DNA of 64,000 nucleotides from Malus domestica (GCF_042453785.1 NC_091665.1:26317501-26381500), one strand, 5' to 3'. Positions 13,179 to 26,257 are shown, counted from the stretch's first letter. The notes: generated by a model not told the origin, from the sequence alone. Numbers and translations: made by a program.

Positions 13179-15317
13179 CTTTACTCGGCTTCATGTTTTT
13201 ATATTTATTCAATTGGGATTATTTTTCTTGTGGACGTGTAAAATTAGTAAAAACTTGGAGTGAAGTCGTCTCAAGACACAAGACATACAGGCACTTGTAG
13301 ATTACAGTTTGGGGGTGTGGATAAGCAACAACACACACGATGATGATACAGCCGTGAACTTGTGGCTAAGCTTACGCCTTGCCCCAACTGTTTACCTGCT
13401 TATCCTACTCTCACTCATGTTTGCTTGAAAAGTGCTTTGGTATACAAAAGTGCTTTCTGGTTCATGTATACGTGCACATTTTAATTAAATAAATGGTTTC
13501 ATATTTCAATGCCTTGATTTAGGAAAACAATTTACTTGACACGTGTATACTGCTGTTATAAATAGTACCCGTACATGAGTATCCTTGTGTAGGGGGAACA
13601 TGGCGATGAGATCCTTTATCAATTCTCTTTGTTCTGTAATTTGGGTGTTTATCTGTGTTAACCTATTACTAGCGGGGATCAAATTTGAGATTTTAGATGC
13701 ATGAAGAAGACTTTTTAACCGATTAAGCTACAACTTAAGTCCAATAATATACAACCAAAATAAAAGTTGAGGCCCAACAGGCTTCTGTTGAAAATGACAA
13801 TCAGGTCCTTCTGGGGTGAAAATTAAATATCCAAAGACTCTAGGACCAATTCCAAACTTTCTAAAAGTAGTAAACATAACGGAGGGACCGGACTACAAAT
13901 TCGTTGCGTTGTTAGAGAGCCAAAGCTTCTGGCTTTTGAAACCCCTTCTTCCTTTATATGTTTCGAGCGGTTCCAATGAGCTAAGGTAAATGCTCTTCCC
14001 ATTCACCTTCCATTGCTTTTTCTCGATCAACGTCTTCCTTTTCTTTTTCGAATCATTCGCTGTTCTGGTCTTTTTTTTTTGGTTAGGTGTTGTGGTGATA
14101 GAACATGAATAAAATTTCAATTGCATGTGGGTCTTTTCGTATGGATTTTGATTTTAAAGTTAAATTGATCAAATGGGTGTTGCTTAATTTTCGATCTTAG
14201 TAGAACCCATGTCTCGAAATCGATAAATTCATGCATAAATGCAGTGATTTGGGTAAGGGTAATGCTTTGATGCATGTTTGTCTTGAAGTTTCCGGAATTA
14301 GATAGAGGTATCGAAATGTGCGAATAGATCAAGTTATTTGATCATTCATTAGGGTTTGAGCTGCTTTTCGTGTGGAAAAAAGTATGCATTGTTGGGAATT
14401 TGGAGGCAAAAATTGTGTTTCTATGGGATTTGAGTTTGGGTCTTGTGTGTAAGTTGTTAAAGTTCAAAAGAAACTTGCAATGCAATTTTAGGTCATAATA
14501 CCGAACTTAGAGTTTTCCCGCCAAGAAAGAACTAGAAAGATAAAATGTTGATCATACAACATTTAATGTTTTTGCCCAGTTGGATAAGGGTAGTTTCTTT
14601 GATGGATAATTGTCTCAAAGTATCCGGAATTAGATAGAGGTATCAAAACGCATCCATAGAGCAAATTAGTTGATCATTCATTAGCCTTTAAGTTGCTTTT
14701 GGTGTGAAAAAAGTATGCATTGTTAGGTATTTGGAAGCAAAATTGGTGTTTTTATGAGACTTGAGTTTGGGTCTTCCATGTAAGTAAGTTAAAAATAAAC
14801 TTGCAATGCAATTTTAGGTTACAATACCAAAATTGAGTTTTTCCCGCCAAGAAAGAACGAGGGAGATAAAATGTTGAGCATACAACATTTAATGTTTTTG
14901 CTGATTTCGCTTATTTGTTTATTTATAATGCACTTATTAGCACCTTCTTGTTTTAGAAATAGTAGTTTTCTACTCCTGTGTAGATAATTACAGAGGATGA
15001 ACACTTGGTCAAACTACCTCTTGTAAGATATTACTTTTGTAGTATTGTGCTTAGATGAACTCTCCCAACGGTTTTAGCTATGTGTACTACTTTGCAACCT
15101 ATGTCAATGATGATCTAGTCTCTTATGCGCACCATTAGGGTCTGTAGGAGAGAATTTCCGATCAAGAACATTCTTTGTTTGTCGTGCTCTGGTGATCTCA
15201 TGCAAATAAGCTTGTCTGTTTTAGTTTCCCATTATAAGTTGGATTTAGTAAATCATCGGGTTACTATTTTGTTTCTAATTTTTACTGGTTTTTCCGTCAC
15301 AAGGTCAATTACTTCAG
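13179..15317 (+). other. DSK2 3' region and 5' leader/intron of the next gene
   Basis: The first part is the DSK2 3' UTR. Around 13925-13985 there is a leader-like exon ending in CTAAG followed by GTAAATG, a good splice donor. The long stretch to 15317 would then be a 5' UTR intron of the downstream gene. It contains a 330-bp tandem duplication (listed separately) and no other gene I can support. Confidence 0.4.
14248..14905. repeat. Tandem duplication of about 330 bp in a leader intron
   Basis: Copy 1 is about 14248-14577 and copy 2 about 14578-14905. Both contain CCGGAATTAGATAGAGGTAT, GTATGCATTGTT, CTTGCAATGCAATTTTAGGT and a CCCGCCAAGAAAGAAC block, in the same order with an offset of about 331. 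Divergence looks to be near one base in five, so the duplication is old. Confidence 0.85.
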
Positions 15318-17378
15318 ATGGTTCAGCAAACCATAGATTCTATAGTCAGTGAATATGGGATGGGAACTACAGAATCTGAGTCGTCTATTCATGATAAACA
15401 ACAGCCAGTTCCTGTAAAGAAGACAGTGTTAAGAGATCTGCAAAATGTGCCCAAGGATGGACCCACTAGTAATGCCCCTAGAGTTTCGGGCATCAAGAGA
15501 CCTTTACCTGAGCAGCCAATGAGCCCTCCTCAACACCAATCCCCCAGTAGCAGTGCTGCAAATGCGCAGCTTGTCTATGTTCGTAGAAAATCTGAAGCAG
15601 ATGCAGTCAGAAATAGTTCATGTGATAATGCAAGCATTAATGCTGAGTGTCAGGTGTCAAGGAAACTTAGTCACCATGAGGCAAGCACCCGACCCATACC
15701 CCAAACAAAGGAAACAAAAGTTTATTGTGTGCCTGCTTTTGCACCTTTTCCAGTGGCAGCTTCAACCATTCCGCCTGGAAAACCTTCAGTTCCGGTCCTG
15801 CCTAGTAAGTCTGGTACTGGACTACCACCAGCAGGAGCCAATGGTCATCCCCATACTTCTTCTACAGTGCCTTGTTCATTGGGTCTAAAATATCTGCACT
15901 GGGAAGAGCGATTCCATCAATTGCAGTTGCTATTGAGGAACTTGGACCAATCAGAACATGAGGATTATATCCAGAGTACGCACTTGAATTGAGAAAATCC
16001 ACCTTAATATGTTTTGTTTGGATTTCCTTAAATTGTAACTGTACTGACTTACCCTTTGGATTTTGATTATCTGTTAGTGCTGCGGTCGCTCTCCTCGGTT
16101 GAACTGAGCAGACTTGCAGTTGAGTTGGAAAAGAGATCAATTCAACTTTCACTGGAGGAAGGTAATGTGATTCTCTTCTTTTTATGTTTTTTAAATATCT
16201 ATTGTAGTTAAAAGGATGTTAAAATGGAAATTCTTGTTTTATTGTCTTACTACAAATATAATTATCATGGTCTTTGTGTAACTCCACATTGGGAAAGTTA
16301 GCTATAATATAGATTAAGAAATCTATGACCTGCTTTCAAGATTTTTAGGTTGCAAATGTTTGCCAAATCTGCAAAATATCTGTCTACTTAATCTGTGAAG
16401 ATTCACAGGTTATTTTGGTTGAAATGATCTTGTACTGTGGTCCTACCTATTTTAGCAACATTGTGAATAAATAGTCAGTTGACTTTCTTTTATAACCATT
16501 GACACCTTCAGTGTCTGCTATTTGGTTTCTCAAAATTCTCAAAGTTTTTCACATGTTTGGTAGCTAATATGTTTTGCCATAGTTGTTGTTTGTGTAATAG
16601 GATAAAAGAGAATGTTTATATGAAGATGATTTAAACAATAATAATCAGTAAGTTTCTAAATTTCTTCTTCTTTTAAGGTAATAAGTAGAGATGTTTATGT
16701 CCACATGGCGCATGGCACACATATTTGTCCAGGTTCTGTAAGCAAGATGATATTTTTATCCTATCCTCATGCATAGAAAAATTAAGTCATCCATTGAGTT
16801 GGCCATTGTAGCGCCCACATGATACGGGTGAGTTGGTGATGACAAACCTTGCAAGGCAGCTTGCGCCTTATTCATTCTTGTCAATGAGTTAGGTTACAAA
16901 TGTATGTGATCTGTGAATTGCTATCACTTTTAGATCCACTAAACTGATGGATGATATTTTTATCGACCTCTTTTGGGTGGATTTGTGTTTTGGTACTTCA
17001 ATGTAAGTGCAGTCGTCCAAATACGTGGCATTTACCTTTTTTCAAAATAATCCGTTACTCTTTACTCTTTATCATTAAAAACTCTTATGATTCGTTTGAA
17101 AGCATAATGTTTCATGTCATATCTGGTAATCATGACTGTTCCTTTTGTCGTCATAACTGTTGTAGCGAGATGGTGGTTACGTATCAACTTTTCAAGCTTT
17201 CTATTTATTTTTCCTATTATACCGCCCTGAATGTCTGGACGCAGCACAAAACCTCTCTCTTACATTCCTCTTTACATCTCCCATTACTGCAGCAAAAGAG
17301 TTGCAGCACGTTGGGCGATTGAATGTTCTAGGGAAATCTGCGAAGCAGTTTAAAGTGCCCTCAACTCAGGAAGACTGA
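15318..17378 (+). CDS. Plant protein of unknown function with a conserved-looking helical C-terminus
   Basis: Three exons, 15318-15975, 16078-16161 and 17293-17378, join in frame to 275 residues. I do not recognise the family. The first 180 residues are Ser/Pro/Gln-rich and look disordered, with basic patches such as VRRKSEADAVR. The last 90 residues are charged and helical: HWEERFHQLQLLLRNLDQSEHEDYIQ runs across the first splice junction into MLRSLSSVELSRLAVELEKR. They could form a coiled coil. There is no signal peptide, membrane segment or zinc motif. The start is the ATG at 15318, which directly follows a TTACTTCAG acceptor, so earlier exons are probably untranslated. The exon 1 boundary is supported by the clean phase-1 join. 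A nuclear or scaffold role is possible but not shown. Confidence 0.75.
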
Positions 17379-18777
17379 TCGGAGGATTGAAATGACACCA
17401 AGGAAGAAGGAGCAGATTGTGCTAATAGGTAAATTGCAGCTGGATAAAGGTGTGCCTGCTAGTTTATTTTCCACCGGTTCCGACCTTTTCCGCAGTTGGT
17501 TCTCCTGGTTGTATTCACCGCAAGTTGTCTGTAAAATTTGGGTTGCCGTATGTGCAGTGTTCTTACATCAGCTGTAGCCAAAGCTGCTGAAAGTATTGAA
17601 TTGTAACTGTTGAAAAATATAATTAAATGGGTAAATTTGTCAACTGCTATCTCAATGCTTTGTTCCTGCGGTGCAGCTTCTAATTTTATACTTGTTTGTT
17701 TGTGTATTGGGCTCTGTCCTCTGATGTGCATTGGGCCCAAAATATGGTGGGCCTGTCTATATTTTAAACCCAAGGTTTATGTGAAAGTTTGGTTTTACAA
17801 CTTATGATTTGTGACAAATCAATGTGGAGAAAGTATTTAGAATTGTAGTCATCCTTTTAAGCTTATGATAATCCCTTAATAACTTAAAACTTCGTCATTT
17901 GCTCCTAACCGTCAAAAACTTCCTTAGTTGATGGGACACTTTTTGGCACCTTATTTGTCGGTGCATGCCACGATGGACAAAATCAAATATATTATTTGGC
18001 ATTTGGCGTGGGTGACATGGAAAATGATGCTTCATGGACATGATTTCCTACAAAATTGAGAGGGTGCCATTGGAGATGTAACGGACTTGGTGTTAGTATC
18101 TAATCGGCATGGAAGCATCGGTAAAGCTGTGCAAACCGTGTTTTTAGAGGCACATCATGGAGCTTGTATGTATCATATAGGAAGTTTTAGTCATTAGAGG
18201 CATATTGGTATTTTTATATCAAGTTTTTGTTATAGTTATCATAAACTTAAAAAGGTGGCTATAATCCTATATAAGATTCAAATTTAGGTTATTTTTTAAT
18301 TTCCCATGCATCTTTAGAAGTCTCCTTTTTATCAATTTGAGTGTTCCATTTCTTGTAAACAGGAAGTACAGATTTGCCTAATTATAACCGCATAAAATCA
18401 TTTATAACATAGTTGTATGATTAAATCATACTTTTGAGTGTCATTAAAAATATAGTTATCATTCACCTTTGCAAGAGAATCTTGGGTCATGCAGCATAAT
18501 TGGGTCGCATTTTTTGTGTTATTGATTATCGATAAGTGGTCGATATTATTGATGTTATTGATACTTTAACCTTATAGTTAAATATATGTTTATTAGTGTC
18601 AGTCTAGGTGGAATTTTCACTGTGGAAAGTACATGACGATGTGGCAAGATTTGCGTTATTGAAAAAGAAGCATGGTTAGGAATAAGGGAAGTGAATAAAA
18701 CAAATTAAAAAATAAAAAATATTTGGGCTAAATACCCTAATCTGGATCCATTAGTTTAAGTTCATGGTTTAATCAGT
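17379..18777. other. 3' UTR and intergenic DNA
   Basis: The first 250-400 bases are probably the 3' UTR of the preceding gene. The rest is AT-rich and contains no gene or repeat that I could define. Confidence 0.4.
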
Positions 18778-19119
18778 TTGCTGCATATTCAAGTGTCCAA
18801 AGAAGACCTAACTCAAAAACACCAATTTAATAATTGCTTCCTAACCAACTTAGCTATTGGAATGGAACACAATTGCCAATTTGATTCAATAGCCGTAACG
18901 TCTGAACTTTCTGATTTTCAGACTAGATGTCCTTGTATTAGACAGCTTGTAGAGGAAGACTTACATATGTTCCAGTTAGAAGATGCGATTATGAGACATG
19001 CTCACGACAAAAAGAGTATAGGAATACTTAGGAATACTTTGAAAGAGATTAAGAAAAGATATGGAATACTTGAAGCTAGCGGAAAACTTGGTGCAAAACT
19101 GAGCGCAGTGGCGTTCTAG
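18778..19119 (+). CDS. Orphan 113-residue reading frame, possibly a gene relic
   Basis: A single uninterrupted frame in an otherwise stop-rich stretch. The second half (EEDLHMFQLEDAIMRHAHDK...) is charged and predicted helical, and amino-acid use looks protein-like. I do not recognise any family. There is no obvious promoter, and the first methionine lies in sequence that does not look like a 5' exon. It could be a last exon, a pseudogene fragment or chance. Confidence 0.25.
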   Translation: MLHIQVSKEDLTQKHQFNNCFLTNLAIGMEHNCQFDSIAVTSELSDFQTRCPCIRQLVEEDLHMFQLEDAIMRHAHDKKSIGILRNTLKEIKKRYGILEASGKLGAKLSAVAF

Positions 19120-19574
19120 TGTTCATACAGTGACCTCGCTTAAAGGGATAATGCTTGGTTGTTTTTGTCTTAGACAGCTTGTAGCTACAAATCGATCCGG
19201 TTGCCGCTCAGAAATTAGGTCTAACTACTGAAATTATACACAACATGGCTTGTAACTCAATCCCAGAGTTGAATCTGTAGTTCAGTGGACAACACAAAGC
19301 AAATGACAAACCAAACTAGCAAGAAGGTGCAAAGTTGAAGTTGAAAGTTGAACAGAATAACAAGCATTGATACAAACCAAACTCAGATAATTTGTAATTT
19401 ATGCGTATAAATATAAAGCTGTCTTTTCAGGTATTCTGTAAACCACAATATTAATTTATATATAATCTCCCAATTGAGGAGCCAATAACAAGTACTTTAA
19501 CTACAATACACATATATATCTTCCAAGTCAAATATCAATTGTTACAAAATAAATCACCTAATTATGTTCCAAGA

Positions 19575-19577
19575 CAC

Positions 19578-19616
<39 letters not shown>
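19575..19616. repeat. CATATA microsatellite in the 3' region of the zinc-finger gene
   Basis: About six copies of the hexamer ATACAT, lying just past the stop codon of the minus-strand zinc-finger gene. Confidence 0.85.
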
Positions 19617-19631
19617 CTAATTCAGATTCAT

Positions 19632-20810
19632 TCAAAGACCCAACCTTAAATCCAAAGTGAGTCCAGAAGAAGAGTAAGAAGAGGAGCAGTACTGATCATC
19701 TGCAGTGTGAGAAGTAGAAGCAGCAGCAGCAGGCAAATTCAAGTCCAGCCCACCACCACTACCACCAGAATTTTGACCTAATAATAATTCCTTTGAAGTT
19801 CCATAAGGCTGCTGCAGGTTGAACCCTAACCCTAACTCTAATTGGGTCTCCTCCCCCTTTTCCCAGTGACACCTCATGTGCCCTCCCAATGCCTGCCCAC
19901 TTGAAAATACCCTCCAACAAACACTGCACTTGTGCCCTGCTGATGATCCCACCAACTCCATGTGATCCTCATCCATCACATCATCATCACCATCACCATC
20001 ACCATCTTCATTGTGATGATGATGATCCTGATCAACCTCTCCATCACTCCTTGTAATTGCAAAACAGCCCTTCACATTCTTGTGGCTTGCCCTGTGGCCC
20101 CCCAACGCCTGGTGGGACGCAAACACTTTCTTACAACTCGAGCACTCAAACCTACCACTATTGTTACTATTACCACCATCAAACACCTCCTGTATACCTT
20201 GGAGATTACTATTATTACTCACACTCTGAGTAGCGGCGGTAGTAACGATGATCTCATTACTTGTCCCAGAAGTAATCCCACTGGAAAGCATTAGCAAACT
20301 CGAGGCGGCCTCGTGGTCCTCTTCACCCTTGGCCAATCCCAACTTGCTCAACGTGATGTTGGGTGAAGCGAGCACCCGCAGATTTGGCGGTGGGTCAATG
20401 CCCCTCCACTGGCGCTCGGGGTGGCACCGCATGTGCCCGAACAAAGCCTTCCATGACCAGAACGTCTTGCCGCACTCAGTGCAGGGTTTCGTGATCTTTG
20501 GGGCAGATGGGTCGGGTTTTTTAGCATACTTGGGCCTCAAAACCTTGTTCGGAGCAGCCTGGTTGTCGAGCCTGATCAGCTTGGAGCGTTTCTTCCTGCG
20601 ATTGTGGTGGGTTTTATCGTCTGCAGTGAAAAAAGTGGAAGAAGATGAAGCCAAGTAGGCAGTGGTGGTGGCGAGAGCGGCGGGAACGACGGCGTCTTGG
20701 TGGGTTGGAGGGGATATGGGGAATCGGAAATCGATGTCGGGAGAGTTGTTCATTGAGAAATGTGCTGTTTTCTTGTAAAAGATGAGTGGATTTGGTGGAA
20801 GAAGAGACAA
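19632..20810 (-). CDS. DAZ1: C2H2 zinc-finger EAR repressor of the DAZ1/DAZ2 type
   Basis: An intronless gene of 392 residues. It has three C2H2 fingers: residues 110-130 ([21 protein letters not shown], with the variant KALFGH), 223-243 and 295-315 (both with plant-type QALGGH). Two EAR repression motifs follow, LDLNLP (355-360) and a C-terminal LDLRLGL (386-392). The segment after finger 1 (PERQWRGI) and the [12 protein letters not shown] segment after finger 2 match Arabidopsis DAZ1/DAZ2 as I remember them. Those proteins act with the TOPLESS corepressor in male germ cells, below DUO1. A second in-frame ATG at 20753 (MNNSPDIDF) may be the true start, because the first 19 residues are not family-like. 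An Asp/His run between fingers 2 and 3 is encoded by a CAT/GAT repeat at 19963-20035. Nuclear location is inferred from the family. Confidence 0.9.
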   Translation of the reverse strand: MSLLPPNPLIFYKKTAHFSMNNSPDIDFRFPISPPTHQDAVVPAALATTTAYLASSSSTFFTADDKTHHNRRKKRSKLIRLDNQAAPNKVLRPKYAKKPDPSAPKITKPCTECGKTFWSWKALFGHMRCHPERQWRGIDPPPNLRVLASPNITLSKLGLAKGEEDHEAASSLLMLSSGITSGTSNEIIVTTAATQSVSNNSNLQGIQEVFDGGNSNNSGRFECSSCKKVFASHQALGGHRASHKNVKGCFAITRSDGEVDQDHHHHNEDGDGDGDDDVMDEDHMELVGSSAGHKCSVCWRVFSSGQALGGHMRCHWEKGEETQLELGLGFNLQQPYGTSKELLLGQNSGGSGGGLDLNLPAAAASTSHTADDQYCSSSYSSSGLTLDLRLGL

Positions 20811-23081
20811 GAAAATGGGGGAAGAGGAAAAAAGTTCAACAGTCGGAGTGGGTTCAGAATTTGTAGGGCAACAAAGGGCGGTTACTTTGGACTCATCTCT
20901 GAATTGGCAGTTATAGACAGTTATTCTAGTTCCTATCCGTACAGTTCAAACCCCACTAGCCCACAATATTTACCTTTTTTTTTTCTTTTTTTTTTCTTCC
21001 TCTGCTAGCACATTGCGTGCGCATGAAGGTGGTGGTGGGAGAGCTCTTGTATAGAGTTTTTATTGGCCTAAATTTTGTTTCCTTTTCCTGCCTGGAGATT
21101 TTGTGCAGGAAGGAGTAACCGAACAATGTTTACTTATTGCAAGTGGCTTGTAGCTCTATTGCTTAAATGATTTTTCTTTGCACTCAAGTTTTCATGTTCG
21201 AATTCCTCTTTCTGTAATTTATATAATTATGATAAATTATCCTATCATTTGTCAATAATTTTTTGTTTACTTACTAAGAAGGGATAGGAGAAAAAAAGAA
21301 TTATTTTTTCAATTCGCGGCTTTTTCATCTTTACCAACACATAGAGAGAATACAAAAGAATGTGCGCTCAACTTCAAATCATTATTTCCATACCATCAAA
21401 TACTAGAGTGAGGCAACATGCTATGCATGTGAGATAGTTTCTACACGAGAGTAGAGATAAAAGGACAGAAAAATTAGGGTGTGAAAGAAGAGAAGGACTT
21501 GCTTGGCAACGGTTCACCGTCACGTAGCTTTTCGTGTTAATAACGTAAGGACATGTGTTAGTTTTTTTCACATGTCCTTGTCTTATTGGCATGAGACGCA
21601 ACACTGTAGCAATGAACTCGTACCATACAAGTTGTTCTCGTAAAAGAGGAGGTTTTAGGTGCAACACAAACCAGAATTTCTGTTGACAGAGAGGGAGTGG
21701 GTAAACTGGAATTATAATGCCGCCTTTAGTTACTAAAGTTACATTTAAACCTTTTAAAGTATTAAGAACACTGTAGTTATTTTATCCTCTATATAGTATA
21801 GTTGACAAATAAAATTTTCATAATACATAGATGACCCCCAAGACCAATTACATAATGCCACATGGATTATTTAAGATTCCAAAATCTAAATGACCAAACT
21901 GTTGAGTTAGCAAAACATAAAGAGATAATTTGTGATAAAAACCCGTCTTAATTTTTCTCATCACAAATAAGTTGCTCAAAACTCTCACAATAAAAATTAA
22001 AACACCGCTGCTGAACACAATTAACAGCCGACTGATTTTGTATTATACATTGGTTTTGGAAGTGTTTTTCACTACTATTTTATATTTATACAATGCTAGA
22101 AATATGGATCAGTTCACAGATACAGGCAGAGTGGAGTACCCAAGTACAAAAGTATCGAATATGAAGCACGTAAGGGCCAACGGAGGCGTAATAATCGAGT
22201 AGATGCCGATCTGAGGTATTCAATGGACTGATGGAGGTCTCACAGTTGAGTAGAGGCCAGTTTATGACTTGGGGCAGCATGCACCAATGACGAAAATCAC
22301 ACACTTCCTTTCTCATGCATCCTCTGGAGGTAACAACTGAGGTTCTAGCTTCCTCTAACTTTGCTGTGTCGCCAACGCTATTGGAATGTCATCAAATCAT
22401 AGGAACAGAAGCTGAATCTAGTTAACTTGATGCACATCAGGAAGAAACTCCTGAAGAAGAAAGATTGGGTGAGCTTTTGTGACAGAAATTAAGGAACTAT
22501 AGCAGGTAGTGGAAAGGTTAGAATAAGAGACAACAAAGGTTGGATCTTCACAAGGAGAAGATAAGAATTCACCTAGTCAGTTAAATTTTATTCAGAGACA
22601 ATGTGAAACTATGTACACCAACCATGTTGGGGTGAAGAGAACTTTATGGAAGATAAGAACTCAAGCGAGCAGCTTAATACTGAGTGAGTTGCATAGCCAT
22701 AGATACCATAAACTTTTCCTTTTGCAAATTTTAGCAACTAAAAACAAAGGAAGAAGCATCGACACCATAGTAATAGATGCCTCCCATATCCACAATGAAT
22801 AAGGGCGTTCTAATTATGGACAGGACGCTAATCAATTTCTAGTTAGTCCATTCAATATCGGAAGGATTCCGGTATGTGTGTGTCATAAGATATCTGAAAT
22901 CAGTTAATGTATTCTGTTTAATCATTGAGCTGAGCAAGCATTAAAATCCAGCGAACTTGGCTGCAAATCTTAAATGCGATGTTAACAGGATTTACTTCTG
23001 GGCTGTCATTGATTTCACATTGCCCGACACTTGTGAGAAATTGTATAAAAATATAAAGTAGAAGAAAATTAAAGGAAAAAG
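20811..23081. other. Intergenic region without a supportable gene
   Basis: The first 200 bases are the probable promoter and leader of the zinc-finger gene, with a T-rich tract at 20975-20998. Beyond that I see only short frames broken by stops, and no transposon ends I could pair. Confidence 0.45.
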
Positions 23082-26000
23082 TCAAAACCAGAAAACCAAT
23101 TGTACCTGAGATCCTAAAGGTTGATATCTTTCTTGGCTTTGTTTTGGAGTTCCATCATCTCTCCAACCAACTGAAAGAAATTGACGGATCATTTCCTCAC
23201 AGTAATCGATAAATTCATTTGTCTGGGGCTGCAAACTCGTTAGGCTTTCTCGACCCCAGCCTTTCTGTACCTGCTTAAGGGTTTTCAATGCAATTCCACT
23301 GCCATCATCTCTGTGAAAGAAAAAAGGTAAGTTACCAAACATCATAATAAAATTAAGACTATATTGCACAAATAAAAGCGTAAAGAGCTTCAAGCATCAA
23401 GCCCGCACCACTGCAAGGGTGAGATAAAAAACCTAGTGAAATTAATATGGGCAGGCCTGCCTCAGCCATCAACTATTGATTTGATGATCAAGGCATTTAT
23501 GAAGTACCTCAAGGAGTCATTTAATAAGTTGTAAAGTGGAGAGCAGTAGAATAAAAAAGAGTACAACTCATGAAACATCAATTCAAAAATATTAAGAAAC
23601 CGACATGGTCCATGTATAATGGCAAAGCAATGCCAGAAGTTGTTTGAAACGAAACGGAAAAGAATCATGCATGTATGTCAACCATACCTGTGCACTATGG
23701 TCTGCCAATCACTTCCACATGTATTATTTGGTTTCCGACCAATCATTTACCTCTCAATTCGGTAAACCTTATCTGCTACCCTACCTTTGGTCTCCATTTC
23801 CATCATTATCTCTGAAAGTTCATCAGCCTCCTGCTTATTTCCCCTTTTACCTAATCCATCAATTACTGACAGGAATGATGCTGGATCAAATCCGTATTCT
23901 TTATTCTTCATTGCGTGAAGGATGCTAGCAACATCCTCTAACTTTTCATCCTTGCAAAGTCTGTCAATGAGATCATTGTAGTTAAAATTCCCCAGATAAA
24001 AATACCTGTCCAATGCAATTTCAAATAGCTCTTTAGCACTCCATATTTCCCCTCCAGCGAGCAACTCATTAAACATCAAACAATACAAGGCTTCCTTGTG
24101 GCCACATACACTTAAAGCAATGTCGAATACCTCATGCGCAGCTCCAAAATCTCATCCCTTGGCGAAAGCTTCAATCAATATTCTGAAGGTAGATATATTC
24201 CGGGATATGCCTGTCTGCAGGATTTCATCTAAAAGAGAAGTGGCATCTCTGACTCTCTCTCCTTCACAGAGACTTTTCATCATGTTATTATAAGTGCATA
24301 CATAAGGAGGGAATCCTCTTTCTCTCATCTCATCCATCAGTCCATATATTTCAAAAATTTGCTTTTTCCTCCCTAATCCCAGGATCAGTGAATTATAAGT
24401 TCGAATGCTCTTGTTGCAACCATTTTTCTCCATGTCCTTCAACACGCAAAATGCAGATGATATCTTTCCTTGTTCACAAAAACTTTGTATAAACATATCA
24501 TAAATCACTGAATAAGGGTGCAAGCTTTTCCCCAACATCTCCATGAACTTCTTCTTCGCTTCATCAAGCCTCCCAGCCTTGCATAACCCACCAATTATGG
24601 TTGAATACGTTATCAAATCAGGGATGCATTTCTTCCCATTATTACTATTGTCAACCAGGCCAATAAACGAGTTCCCTATGTTTCCAAGAGCCACACTTCC
24701 ATGAGTCCACATCCCACTCACAATTTCAATTGCTTTGTCCAATTTCCCATCGTTGCATAGACCATCAATCACAATATTGCAGGTCACCGTATCTAAGCCA
24801 TAGCCTCTCTCATTCATCTTTTTCGGTTGCTCCTCTGCTTCTGATGTCCTTCCCTCCTTCCATAGGCTATGCAGCAAAGTGTTGCAAGTATGAGTATTTG
24901 GGAAGCAATTATTCGTCATCATCTCATGCAGAATATTGTTGGCCTCAAATACCTTACCTTTACTGCAGAAACCATGAAGTAAAGTACTGTACATAACCGT
25001 ATGTGGGAAATATTGTTTCTTACCATTAGACTCATCACCATTCTTGCATCACGGAGTATCCCGCTTTTGCATAACCCATTTATCACAATGTTGTATGAGC
25101 AAATAGTGGGTTCTATGCCTTTATCTACCATCTCTTGAAGAGTCGATCATGCCTCTAAGAGCTTCCCGTTCCTGACCAGACCCAACAACCATATGTTATA
25201 ACTCTCTAAATTAAAAAAATTACCAGCCTTTTCCATAGATTTGATCAATGCCTCTGCTTCCTCTAACATCCCTTCCTTGCAAAATCCTTGCAACATCAAA
25301 TTATATGTTATAAATTAGGTTGAGGCAGCCCCAACTCTTGATCATCTATATGCATATCTCTAAATATTCTAGAAGCTTCAAGGATTTTCCCGGCACTACA
25401 GAGAGCTGAAATCCTAGAATTGGAAGTAACGGCATCCAGAAACAATCCATCCTCTCTACCAACTTCTCGGCCTCATCAGTCCTGCCTTGTTTACAAAAGC
25501 TAGAAATCAAAACTCCTCACCTCATCCAAACTTCCAAACCTCTGCCAGCAAGCCCAGCTCTATAATACCCACGAACCAAAATTCCGACACTGTACTCATT
25601 CGGTAGACAACCCTTGCCACGCATTTTATCAAACACCTCGCGGGCATCATACAACAATCTGATTCACAAAATGCCCATATCAAAAGATTAAAAGTATACG
25701 TTTCGGGCTTAACCCCGGAGAGAATCATGTCCTTATACAGCCACAACACGAAATCTACATAGTTCTCCGTGAGAGAAGACTCGAGGAGCAAATTATACAA
25801 ATACACAGAGGGGGGCTCATCAGGGAACCGGCTGCGGAGGGATTTAAAATGGGCAACGGCCTTATTGGGGAGATTCAACTTGGCCAGGATTAGCATGAGC
25901 GAAGGGAGGCAAGGGCGAAGGGTTTCGAGGGGCTGCGAGTGGAGGAGGAGCTGGTGAAGGCTGTCGATTTCGCGGTGCATTTTGGAGTCGATGAGGATAC

Positions 26001-26136
26001 GGGCAATGACAGGGAGGGAGCAGAGGCGGAGATCCGAGGAGGGGGAGGAGAGAATGCGCTTGAAGAGGTGCCATGCTAGCTTGGGATTGTGGGCGTTGTT
26101 GAACAAAGCTTTGGTGAGTGACGTTGTTGGGTCCAT
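23082..26136 (-). pseudogene. Decayed P-class PPR gene, At2g17140-like
   Basis: Reading on the minus strand, the N-terminus starts at 26136 (MDPTTSLTKALFNNAHNPKLAW). Tandem 35-residue PPR motifs follow, with the typical TYNxLIxGLCKxG pattern. The longest clean piece is 24152-24994. A C-terminal tail exon (DDGSGIALKTLKQVQKGWG) lies near 23310-23104, after an intron whose donor is near 23690. Order and wording match the Arabidopsis At2g17140 product as I remember it. Breaks seen: the frame is lost near 25660 and again near 25010; there are stops within otherwise homologous sequence near 25150, 24152 and 23748; and 25160-25520 is scattered over several frames. An intact member would be a mitochondrial or plastid RNA-binding protein. 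This copy cannot make one product. Confidence 0.85.
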
Positions 26137-26257
26137 GTTTTGGCGGGAGACGAAGAGCTGCTAACTGGAGTAACTAACTTTTAAATATTTTTTCTTCCTT
26201 TTTATTTTATTTAATTTAGTATTTAACAAGTGCCGTTTTTAAGAAATGAGATTATAA

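Noticed and set aside
19962-20658. Plus-strand frames of 110 and 136 residues
   Set aside because: They are antisense shadows of the DAZ-like zinc-finger gene; the Ile/Thr run simply mirrors the CAT/GAT repeat.
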